From Fonticula alba (taxonomy: Eukaryota; Opisthokonta; Rotosphaerida; Fonticulaceae): a stretch of DNA of 27,070 bases. A program made the translations under genes and the position numbers. Numbering within the stretch: the stretch's first letter is position 1; each line of letters begins with the position of its first letter. The stretch covers positions 3,214,112-3,241,181 of the forward strand of contig NW_009242973.1 of NCBI RefSeq assembly GCF_000388065.1, given 5' to 3'. Below are positions 18,827 to 27,070 of the stretch, piece after piece. Under the pieces are notes generated by a model. It searched no databases. It was not told the DNA's origin and worked only from the letters and a program-made list of their open reading frames with translations.

Positions 18827-21800
18827 GGCGAGATAGGGCGAGAGAGCACAGGGGGAGGGGCCATTGTCAAGGAGGAAAGGAAGGGCAAGGGAGGGGATGA
18901 TGTGTCAGCAAATTGCCCGAAGGGAAGGGAAACAAGGTCGCGCATTTCGTAGTACCCTGCTCGGACTCCTGGAGCTTCTTCAGCTTCAGGCCCTCCTCAA
19001 AGATACGACCCTTGTCCGAGGCCGACAATTGGAGCAGGCGCCCTTGCAGGAGCTCCATCTCGGCCTCGGCTTGACGCTGCTTCATGCCCACATCCGGCGA
19101 CATGACCAGCGTCACGCGGCGGTTGTTCTCCAGAAGCTGCTTGCGCAGGAGCTTCAGCAGGTGGTCTGGGTCCTCCTGGAGAGCGGCACGCGGGCGGTCG
19201 CCATAGTTCTCAAACTGAAGGACCGTCAGCGGCGAAGCACCATGGATCCAGGGGTTGTTCAGGCCAAGGCCAAGGTTCAGGCCAAACTCGGTCGATTGCT
19301 GGGAAGTGGAGAGCAAGAGCAAGAGCGAGAGCGAGCGAGAGAGAGAGAGAGACAACAGGCGAGGAGGGGGGAAATGCCAGGAGGGTCAGCGACCAAGCAC
19401 TAGGGTGACATATCTATCGGCACGAGATGCCTCCAATAGGAGGGGGGGGGGGGGAGGTAACGCACATGCTTGAGACTGAGCTCCATCTGGTGCATGACAG
19501 CCTCGATGCGCTCGGCCGGGAAGCCGGTCTTGCAAACGTCGCGCAGGGTATCGAAGATGATGCCCTCCACCTTGTCACATTCGGCACGAGTCTCCACCCC
19601 ACGCACACCAATCGCAATGGCAGTCTCGCGCTGCTGAGAGGAGACCCCGACACCAGGAGCGAAGTCCGATCCGATGTCCGACTCGATGAGAGCTATTTCC
19701 CGTCGTGAGTGGGGATGTCAGATGCAGGCGGAAAGGGGGGAGGGCGGAAAGGGGAGGCAAAAGTAGTTAGGCAACACAGAACAGAGAAGCGCCCAGAGGG
19801 AGGGAAGGCGGGAGGGGGGGGGGAGGGGGGCTGCCATGCTGTCTGAAATGACAACATGTAAGGGGTGCGGCAGGCACGTACCCTTGTACATGGGGGAAGT
19901 CGGGCCCGAGGTAAGGAGGTCCGAAAGAACACGCATCTCGAAGGAAGCATAGCAATCCTAGGGGGAAGGGGGGGGGGGTGCGGGTGGCAAAAAAGAGGAG
20001 AAGCCAGAAGAGGCAAACGTTAGCATCGTGCGGGACTTCGGACCAGAAGCCGCAGCGTTGTGGGCTGCATCCGTGCGCGGGCACGCACCTCGATCGGGTT
20101 GGTGACAAAGGCCACACTGACGTAGTGGCCAGAGGAGTCGCTGTCGGAGGCTATGTGTTGGAATGGGGAGAACGAGAGGATGGGGATGATCAGCAAAGAG
20201 CCAGGCAGAAGCAGACACATCCGGCAGACACACAGCGTGACGTACGGTAGCCGACCTCAACCGTGCGGGGGGACGCGGTGGCCGGGTCGACAAACTCATT
20301 GCGAGTGGCTGGGTTTGCCGTCGAGGGGACATAATCCGCAGGGACCCGGTCAAACACCTCGGTCTGGATCTGCTGGAGGATACCCTCGAGCGGCAGGGCG
20401 CCTGGGGGAGGTGCCACAAGGGAGAGGGGGCATGTCAGCGGGGTCATTTTTGGAGGGGGAGAGGCAAGGGAGACGGCAAGGCATTCGAACGAGAAGAGAA
20501 GTGAGTGGAGGAGAAAGACAAAAAGGCCCAGGTGCACGGGCACATGCACTCACCATAGGTGTAGAAGCGGGCGTTCGAAGGCTGGTAGCACTTCTTGTGG
20601 AAGTCGACCAGCTGCTCGTGCGTCAGCTCCGGAATGACGGCCGGCTCACCACCGGAGTTGAACTCGTACGGGGTGCCGAGGAACAGCTGGCTGGACAGGT
20701 GCTGTTGGAAGAGAGTCGACACGTCGGACTGCGCACAGCACGGACAGCCAGGAGGAGGAGGAGGAGGAGGAGGAGGAGGAGGAGGAGGAGGAGGAGGAGC
20801 AGGGCCCAGGAGGGAGGGAGAAGACAGAAGTTAGCGGTGTGGCGCGGGGACCAAACGAAAGAAGTGGAGGGGAAGCGCAGAAAGCCACGCACCATGACAC
20901 CCTTCATCTCGTTGAAAACGACACCCTTGAAGACGATGGGTGACTTCTCGTCTGGAAGAACGATGAGGAGGAGGGGGGAGCACGAGGAGAGAGAGGGAGA
21001 GGGAGAGGGAGGGAGAGAGTCAAAAAATGGCTGGATCTGAATGGAAGAGGGGAGGCTGTGGACACATACCCTCGACGGTGGCGTGCTCCAGACGCCAGCC
21101 TTCCTGACGGAAGTCATCCAGCGCCAGGCGAGGGAAGAAGGTCGAGTCCAGGTAAACCGACATCAGGTTCCGATAATCCTGGGGGTTGTGCGTGGAGAAG
21201 GGGTACATCGTGAGGTCGTTGTCTGTCGGCGGAGGCAAGAAGCAGCACGATGAGGGGGGAGAGAGAGAGAGAGAGAGACAGAGAGGAGCGTCAGTACACG
21301 GGAGGAAGGTGACGGGGAGTGACAGGCCAATGTCCGCGGTTCAGGGAGCGCACCGGTCATGGCGTTGATGAAGTTGGCCACCGAGCGGGTGAGCATCTTC
21401 ATGAACGGATCGCGAACGGGGTACTTGGCCGAGCCGCAGAGGGTGACGTGCTCCAGGATGTGCGGCGTGCCGGAGCTGTCATAGGGCGGTGTCTTGAAGG
21501 CAACACTGCGAGTAAACAAATCCCCGAAGGCGAAGAGATGAAGGAAGGTGTCGAGCAGGCGTTAGCGAGGGGGAGCCCGTGTTGCATGCAAACGAAGGAC
21601 AGGGACTTGGAGAGGCGGGGCAAGGGCGCACGAGAAGCTGTTGTTCGGGTCGTCACGCGCGATGTGAACATGCTCGGCACCGGTGGCAACATGACGCAAG
21701 TGGACGGCCGCGGCGTCGAAAGCCGGCAGACGGACTGCCCCCTCCACGCGGAAGGCCCCATTCAGCAGGTGGGCCCCGGGAGTCAGGGTGGCCACACGCT

Positions 21801-21978
21801 CCACGGGCTCGGGCTGGTCGACGGCGATCGCAGGCTCGGCCATGACGGCGGCCATCTTGGCCGCGGTCTCGGAGAATGCACGCGTCGCGGACAGGGCCGG
21901 CCGGAAGGCCGCCGATCGGCCAAGCTGGGCAGCGGCCAGCCCGCCGGAGGAAGCCAAACGAGAGGCAGCCTTAAACAT
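16864..21978 (-). CDS. PITRM1: Mitochondrial presequence protease (M16C metallopeptidase)
   Basis: Zinc peptidase (PITRM1/Cym1/PreP) that degrades cleaved targeting peptides in the mitochondrial matrix. Twelve exons: 21978-21632, 21505-21354, 21222-21070, 20951-20893, 20728-20554, 20401-20246, 20150-20089, 19957-19882, 19692-19466, 19298-18956, 18771-18358, 18203-16864; 1167 residues (human about 1037), all phases consistent. The N-terminus is a classic presequence: Ala/Ser/Arg-rich, no acidic residue before Glu38, with an R-10-like motif around [10 protein letters not shown]. The inverted zinc motif HILEH is at 131-135; the third ligand is Glu232 in FNEMKG. Other family blocks are [42 protein letters not shown] and QPTNGVVY. 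The C-terminal substrate-binding pair is Arg1006/Tyr1012 in [10 protein letters not shown]. All key residues are kept, so it should be active. It is divergent from the JOSD gene, about 1.5 kb away. Introns carry CT or TCC tracts on the coding strand. Confidence 0.97.
18793..18827. repeat. (GA)n microsatellite in PITRM1 intron 10
   Basis: GA tract on the plus strand, hence CT on the coding strand, upstream of the exon 11 acceptor; it probably serves as the polypyrimidine tract. Confidence 0.9.
20751..20799. repeat. (GGA)n microsatellite in PITRM1 intron 4
   Basis: About 16 GGA units on the plus strand (TCC on the coding strand), shortly before the exon 5 acceptor. Confidence 0.95.
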
Positions 21979-23459
21979 GGCTGGGAGGTGAGGGAGGGGG
22001 GGGTGCGTGGAAAAGAGGAGGGTGTGGGAGGGTCTTGTCCGCCGGGGAGAAGATCGACCACAGTAATCGGTGGGAAAGGGGGCGAGGAGGAGAGAGGTGA
22101 GATAGGACCCATCTGGCTGAGGGGTGGTTGGGTTTGAGGCTGAAGAGTCTGGCCCGGAGGAGCTGGAGAGGGGGGGGGGGGACGGGGGCCAGACGGGCAG
22201 GCCGAGGAACACACGGCCCCTCCTCTCCCCCTTCCCAGAGAGCTCGATCGCCCCTCCGGGGGAGGGGGACCATTCAGACAATGATCAACTTTCGCCCGGG
22301 ACGAGGGGGAACAGCCTCCGGCCTCGGGCCGCCACCCCCTTCCGCCCCCTGATGCGGCCCCGATCAGGCCACCGCGTGGCGAGGAGAGGACCACGGCGGA
22401 CACTTGCACGAATCCGGTAGACACCAGGAAGACCGGCGCCCGCGGCAGCACAGCAGATGCCCCTCGAAGGGCGGGTCAGCTGGAGTCCACGCGTCCTGAT
22501 GACTAACTCAAGCAGCCGCCGAAGGTGGGGGCAGGCAAGCGAGGGCAGGCGGTAACCGGAGGACAGGACCATAACTGGCGAACCGCGAGCGCAAGATGCC
22601 CTCCCTGCCCGAGGAAAAAGGACAAAGGTTAGACGTCGAGGTTTCCGCATGGGTCGTCGTGGCTCCCCCCCCCCCCCCCCCATCCCCTGGTGCCGCCGGG
22701 GTGGCTTGGGTCAGCCTCTGAAACGTGGGCCGGCCCTCCGCCCGGACCCTCGCCGCCCGAGTGCGTCGGAACTTGGCAATCGGAGACAGGCGCATGGGGT
22801 GGCCTCGCGCGGGGATTCCCGGTCACGTGCGTCACGTTATTGCACGGTCTGGCTCAGTAGAACGGCCGTCTTGACACGGGCCACTTTCTTCGAGGGGGGG
22901 GGGGGCGGAGGGAGCTCGATTGCGCTCCCACCGGAGGAAGTTGGAGGGGTCTCGGGGAAATGACGGGGACCATGGCGAGGCGACCTCGGGCCTTGAGAAC
23001 CAACAAAGAGCGGGGCGAGCCTCCGCAGCCTCTCGTTTGTTTGATCGATCAGGCGAGTGTGGGGGAGGCAGCGCAGAGCCAGGAGGAGGCCCTTGACACG
23101 GCATGTTTTCCGAACATGATTGCCTCTGCCCGTTGTAAACTGGCGGAAAGATTTCGGCAGGAAGGGCCGGATTTCTGCAACGGTGGCCGATCCTGTCCAA
23201 TTGCCGCGCGGGAGGTCCTTGGGAGGGACTCACTCTTCGCCCGGGTGGCCGGCCAGCCGACCGGCCGGCCAGAGCCCTCGTCCGGGGAGCCACCCTCTGC
23301 CTGAACTCAAAAGAAGGATCGCCGCCCGGAACTTCGCCTCCGGCCACAACATGTCCCCCTCCTCCCCCCCCCCTCCCCGTGCTATTCCCCTCATACCCTC
23401 CCTATCTCTTTCCCAGCCCCTTCCCCTCTCCACAATTCGCCCAGCCTCGAGGGAGAGAC
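21979..23459. promoter_or_regulatory. Shared divergent promoter region, PITRM1 and JOSD genes
   Basis: About 1.5 kb between two gene starts. Both flanks read pyrimidine-rich toward their ATG. A 17-nt C run lies at 22665-22681. A 114-codon ATG frame (22960-23304, plus) has no recognisable motif and I do not call it a gene. No RNA gene is seen. Confidence 0.45.
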
Positions 23460-23911
23460 ATGATCTGTATTGACTGCCGCGTTGGTGGCGGGGCGGCCTG
23501 GTCCTGCGCGGTCTTTGAAGCCCATTGCCGGCCGGACGGCTTGATGCCCACACCTCCCGAGGACCCTGGGCCACCAACCGAGGAGGCCTCAAAGTCGGGC
23601 TCCTCAACCGGGCCTCTCGTCGAGCTGTCGACAGCCCTCCAACGGGTGCTGGATTGCTCATCGCGCTTGGCTGCCCTACGGCCAGGATCCCCGGCGATCC
23701 CCTGCTCTGGAGCCACGCCGCCGGCCTCCCTCTCATGTGAGTCGATTTTGCCCCCGGCCTCCGAGCATTCAGACTTGTCACTGCGGCCCATTGAATTGAT
23801 CCCTGGCATTCGGTGCCGCGTGGAGCCATCCCCCAGCGAGCTGGGTGACACCTGGTATGATGCCGCACCCGGGGACGTCGGCAATCGAGACGGCGCCGAT
23901 GGAGGTAGCCG

Positions 23912-23979
<68 letters not shown>

Positions 23980-25857
23980 GCCAAAGCGTCGGCGGGACCC
24001 CGGCAACTGAAGCCCTGCCTGGTGTTGGAAGCCCGGATCCGGGCTCTCAAGTCGGAACCGGTGCGGGGCTCGTTTCGCCAAGTCTATCCCTGAGGTCCGT
24101 GGCCTCCCCCCAGCCGGTCGGGTCGCCAGCGACCGGGCCCTTCGCTCGGTTCTCCGATGACCGGGTCATTGTCGACGGAGAGTGTCCCGCGTCGCCCGGG
24201 GTTTCCACCCCCGGCTCGCCCTTTGTCGTGGTGTCTACCTCGCCTGGGGGCACGCCCGATTCCCAGGAAGCCGACCGCCCGCCGCCCATTTACATCTATC
24301 ACGAGCGTCAATCCCTGCAGATGTGTGCGAAGGTGCGATTTTCATGCTTGAGCCTCTCTGCCGGGCCGTGTGACCCGAATCCCTTGAACTGACCACCATG
24401 CCGTCTCGATCACCACTGATGGTGCTGTTGGCGCCGATGTGAATCTTGCTGCTGTGGCCAATGTGGCTGCTTCTTTTTCGCCGCATCACAGCACACTATC
24501 AACAACTTTGTACGTCGCCCGACTGCGTTCCCTTCCCTTTTTGTGGCCACATCTCGCACACGCACGCGCACACACAAACTCACAAACTCACAAACTCACG
24601 CACGCACGCACGTGCCGTTTCCCTCGTCAGCTTCAGCGCCGGGAACACAGTCGCCGCTCATTGAATGAACTCAGCGACGAGCTCGCATCCAGCTTTGGAA
24701 GTCCGCTGCTCTCCTTCTTCGGAGGGATATTTAGCGGCCTGTCACATCCCCACCGGGGGATTCTGTACGTTCCCTCTCCTGACATATTGACCGCATGAGC
24801 TGGTGCCTGTGCTGGTGCCTGTGCCTGTGCTTGTTTGTATATTCCCTGACCAAGTATCGAGTCATCTTTGACATGACATGTGTCCTTTTTTCCACGTCCC
24901 CCTCACCTTGCCCTCCTCCTCGCCTCTCTTCCACTCGGCTTTCGCCCTCAGTGGCAACTACGATGCCAATGTCATCTCGGTGGCCCTCGCCCGGGCGGAT
25001 TTCAACGTCACCTGGTACCGGTCGCCGGATCAGGGCCTAGGTGTAAACTCGACCGATCTGCTGCCCTCTAGCTTCCCCTGCACTGAGTGCCCGCCGCCTC
25101 CGGCGCCCGGATCCACCGACCAGGCGGACATATCGAATGATCCGCTGGCGCTAGCGGTGGCCGGCGGGGGGCGCCTCTGTGCACATCGGACCCGATCGAC
25201 CTTCGGGCGGCATGTGCACCTCCGGCGCTTGGCTGGCCTGGTGGTCAATATTCCCGCCTCCCTCACGCTGGCGCCCCTGGAGGGGCTCGCATCCGGCCGC
25301 CGGCACTGGTTCGCCGTGCGGCGCATCGCGGCCACTGGCTGCACGATGCTCGCACGGCGACAAGCAGCCCTTACACGCCTGCAAGACGCGCTCCTGGGCG
25401 GTGCCACTGGATCCGACCGCCCTCCGGAGGGTAACATCACCCTTGCCGACTATTGCTGCACATCCTTCCCCATGGAGGAAGGAGGCGTCCCGGCCGGCGG
25501 CTGCCCCTGCCGGATTCCTGGTTGTGGGGACTTTTATTGCATCGACTCAAAGATGAATGTCCCCCGGCGTTTCGACTCGGCCGAGCAGGTGCGCCTGGTG
25601 CTCACATTTTTTTTCCGAGCGCGCGCACACACACATCCCTCCTGTCCCGCCCTCCCCCTCCTGACGCGTGAGATATTCCCTCGCCTCGCTGCTTTGTCTT
25701 TTCCTCCCTGTGTCCTCCTCCTCGGGCTATTTTTCCCCATCTGTTGGTGGCCCTGGAATCCAAGATGGCCCGGGCGGTCGATATCTGGCTCGAGCGGGGC
25801 GCACACATCCTGCTCGTGACTCCATGTGATGAGTGTGGATCACATGTGTATCGTTGA
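23460..25857 (+). CDS. JOSD: Josephin-domain deubiquitinase, JOSD1/2 type
   Basis: Cysteine protease that cleaves ubiquitin. Exons: 23460-24332, 24492-24509, 24631-24764, 24952-25588, 25765-25857; 584 residues, against about 190-200 for animal JOSD1/2. The start is the first in-frame ATG. Residues 1-275 are a Ser/Pro/Gly-rich extension with a poly-Ser run (about 153-167, from CAG repeats). The Josephin domain begins at IYHERQSLQMCAKH with catalytic Cys289. It continues as NNF, LNELSDEL, GNYDANVISVAL, GLVVNIPASL, catalytic His460 in RRHWFAVRR and Asp540 in YCIDSKM, ending ILLVTP. Two insertions of about 60-65 residues break the fold: one after DQG, the other between VRRI and the catalytic Asp and rich in Cys (510, 511, 526, 528, 533). 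JOSD1/2 rather than ataxin-3, because the third residue is Asp in DSK and GNYD and VVNIP are present. The 25765 acceptor (CCAAG) is the least certain border. Confidence 0.93.
23915..23980. repeat. CAG/AAC-AGC repeat encoding poly-Ser (then Ser/Asn) in JOSD
   Basis: About 15 CAG units read in the AGC frame as Ser, then AAC-AGC pairs as Asn-Ser. Entirely within exon 1, upstream of the catalytic domain. Confidence 0.95.
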
Positions 25858-26860
25858 ATAGTTCTCTGGCGTTGTGAAATCCCGGCAAAAAATAACTCTG
25901 TCTTTTTTCATCCCCGCCCCTTTCCGGAGGACAAGGGAGAGAAAGACCAACAGGGGAGGGGGGGTCCCCGGCAATGTGTGCGCGCCCTGTGGCTGTGCTT
26001 GAACGGAAGATCGTTTACACACATGTATGTGCGTGCGTGCATGCGTGCGTGCAGGGGACGTGAGGCGGAGGGGGGGAGGGGTTGAGCAGGAGGGGCAAAC
26101 GGGCCAGGGCCGTGGAAGATGCGCCTGGCGTCTACATGCCCACGGACATCGCCCGTGGGGGAAATAAGGACCCGAAAAAGGCCCAGCACCGGTGCAAACA
26201 TGGGATAAAATTGGGCAGTCCGCGGGCGAGGAGGGGGGCGAAGCACAGCCACACACACACACACACGCGCGCGCGCGCTCGCGAGAGGCACGGCATGTCG
26301 TGCTCCGCGGATGAACGCGCGGCGTCGTCATGCGCATTTCGAGCGGGGCACCAGATGAACTCGGGATGGTGTGGGTAGGGTTTAATATTGATCGCACTTC
26401 GCGCCCCAGGGCGTGTGCGGCACGAACGGGGGCCTGGATCGTTGTTGGACCTGCCAGGCTATAGGACAGGCCCCCCCCCCCCCCCCCCCCCGCTCCCCGG
26501 GAACTGGGGCGGGGCAGGCGGGGAAATGGTGCGACCAACGACTCGATGAGTCAGCTCCTCGAGGGGGGGGGGGAGGGTGATCAACAGGCCGGGGGCCCAG
26601 GGACGCCGCCCCCGGTCCTCGCTCCCTCCCCCCCCCCCCCCCGCAGGCGAGAACACCCGGAGCTGGTCGACACTCTCACGCGGGGGTGGGAGCCCCACCA
26701 CGGGGCGCCCGTGCGCGACCGGCGTCCCACGCACTGCGGACCCCTTTGGTGGGGGGAGTTTTTCTCCCATGTGCCGACGAGCAAGCCATCATCCCCACAA
26801 GCCCGCCCACCCGTCCAGCCGGCCCGGACAAATGATGTGATAGTGATGCGGGAAGCCGGC
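25858..26860. other. Right-hand intergenic region, no firm gene
   Basis: Downstream of the JOSD stop. It holds TGCG/TGCA repeats (about 26029-26053), (CA)n passing into (CG)n (about 26251-26280) and C runs at 26471-26491 and 26628-26642. Long minus-strand frames here are repeat-driven and have no recognisable motif. Confidence 0.5.
26471..26491. repeat. Poly-C run, 21 nt
   Basis: Uninterrupted C run; a 15-nt run follows at 26628-26642. Confidence 0.95.
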
Positions 26861-27070
26861 ATGAACTCCGTCTGTTGGTGGCGTTTTGGTCCGGAACAGG
26901 GCCCCCCTTCTCTCGTTGCTGTCTTGGATAGATCGCTCCCTTGCCTCTTGGTGTCCTGGGACCCACATGTGTCCCCTTCCCCTCACATGCCCGCCGTTCG
27001 CGCAGGGACAAACGGGCTGGCGAGGCAGAAAGACAGGACCAGACGACCACGATTGGCGGCTTCCCATGCA
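26861..27070 (+). CDS. Open frame running off the right edge
   Basis: An ATG at 26861 opens a frame with no stop for 70 codons to the end of the window. The translation (Pro/Ser/Arg-rich) matches nothing I know and has ordinary composition for non-coding GC-rich DNA. It is listed only because it is open at the edge; it may be chance. Confidence 0.12.
   Translation, partial: MNSVCWWRFGPEQGPPSLVAVLDRSLPCLLVSWDPHVSPSPHMPAVRAGTNGLARQKDRTRRPRLAASHA

Noticed and set aside
20020-20549. Short minus-strand frames extending PITRM1 exons through introns
   Set aside because: Splice junctions on both sides restore ungapped family similarity; the read-through peptides have none.
22960-23304. 114-codon ATG frame in the PITRM1-JOSD promoter region
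   Set aside because: No motif, undistinguished codon use, position inside a divergent promoter region, and no splice partners.

Overview
The window is nuclear DNA from a GC-rich, intron-dense unicellular eukaryote. Five of the six recognisable genes are interrupted by short introns (25 placed, 79 to 274 nt). The proteins carry long low-complexity insertions (poly-Ser, poly-His, Gln/His, Ser/Ala/Thr), and the DNA between exons is full of microsatellites and long poly-C/poly-G runs. The gene set (CENP-H-like, ATG8, PITRM1/PreP, JOSD-type Josephin, APEH, bZIP) does not fix the lineage. A GC-rich opisthokont-related protist, for example a Fonticula-like organism, would fit, but this is a guess from gene style.

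Layout, left to right. 1-2355: no supportable gene; 35-bp tandem repeat, poly-G/C runs, then a pyrimidine-rich leader with two upstream ORFs. 2356-4284 (+): intronless bZIP transcription factor. 4717-4927 (+): orphan coiled-coil coding segment trapped between two long C runs. 6543-11034 (-): acylaminoacyl-peptidase (APEH), 6 exons. 11993-13618 (+): CENP-H-like kinetochore protein, 5 exons. 14015-14735 (-): ATG8, 2 exons, with a large internal insertion. 15801-16182 (+): 3' exons of an unrecognised gene. 16864-21978 (-): mitochondrial presequence protease (PITRM1/Cym1/PreP), 12 exons. 23460-25857 (+): Josephin-domain deubiquitinase of the JOSD1/2 type, 5 exons including an 18-nt microexon. 25858-27070: repeats, no firm gene.

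The genes are not an operon or pathway, and neighbouring genes strictly alternate strands. Four of the six do act in protein turnover (acyl-peptide removal, autophagy, presequence degradation, deubiquitination), which I take as coincidence unless other genomes keep the order.

The most interesting signals are a systematic change in the 5' splice site (C at intron position +4 in 20 of 25 introns), an ATG8 with about 70 extra residues in its ubiquitin-like fold and an ambiguous end exactly at the lipidation glycine, a Josephin enzyme with a Cys-rich insertion next to its catalytic Asp, and an ATF4/GCN4-like overlapping upstream ORF on the bZIP gene. Exon borders were placed by hand from reading-frame continuity, splice signals and family alignment; no transcript data were available.
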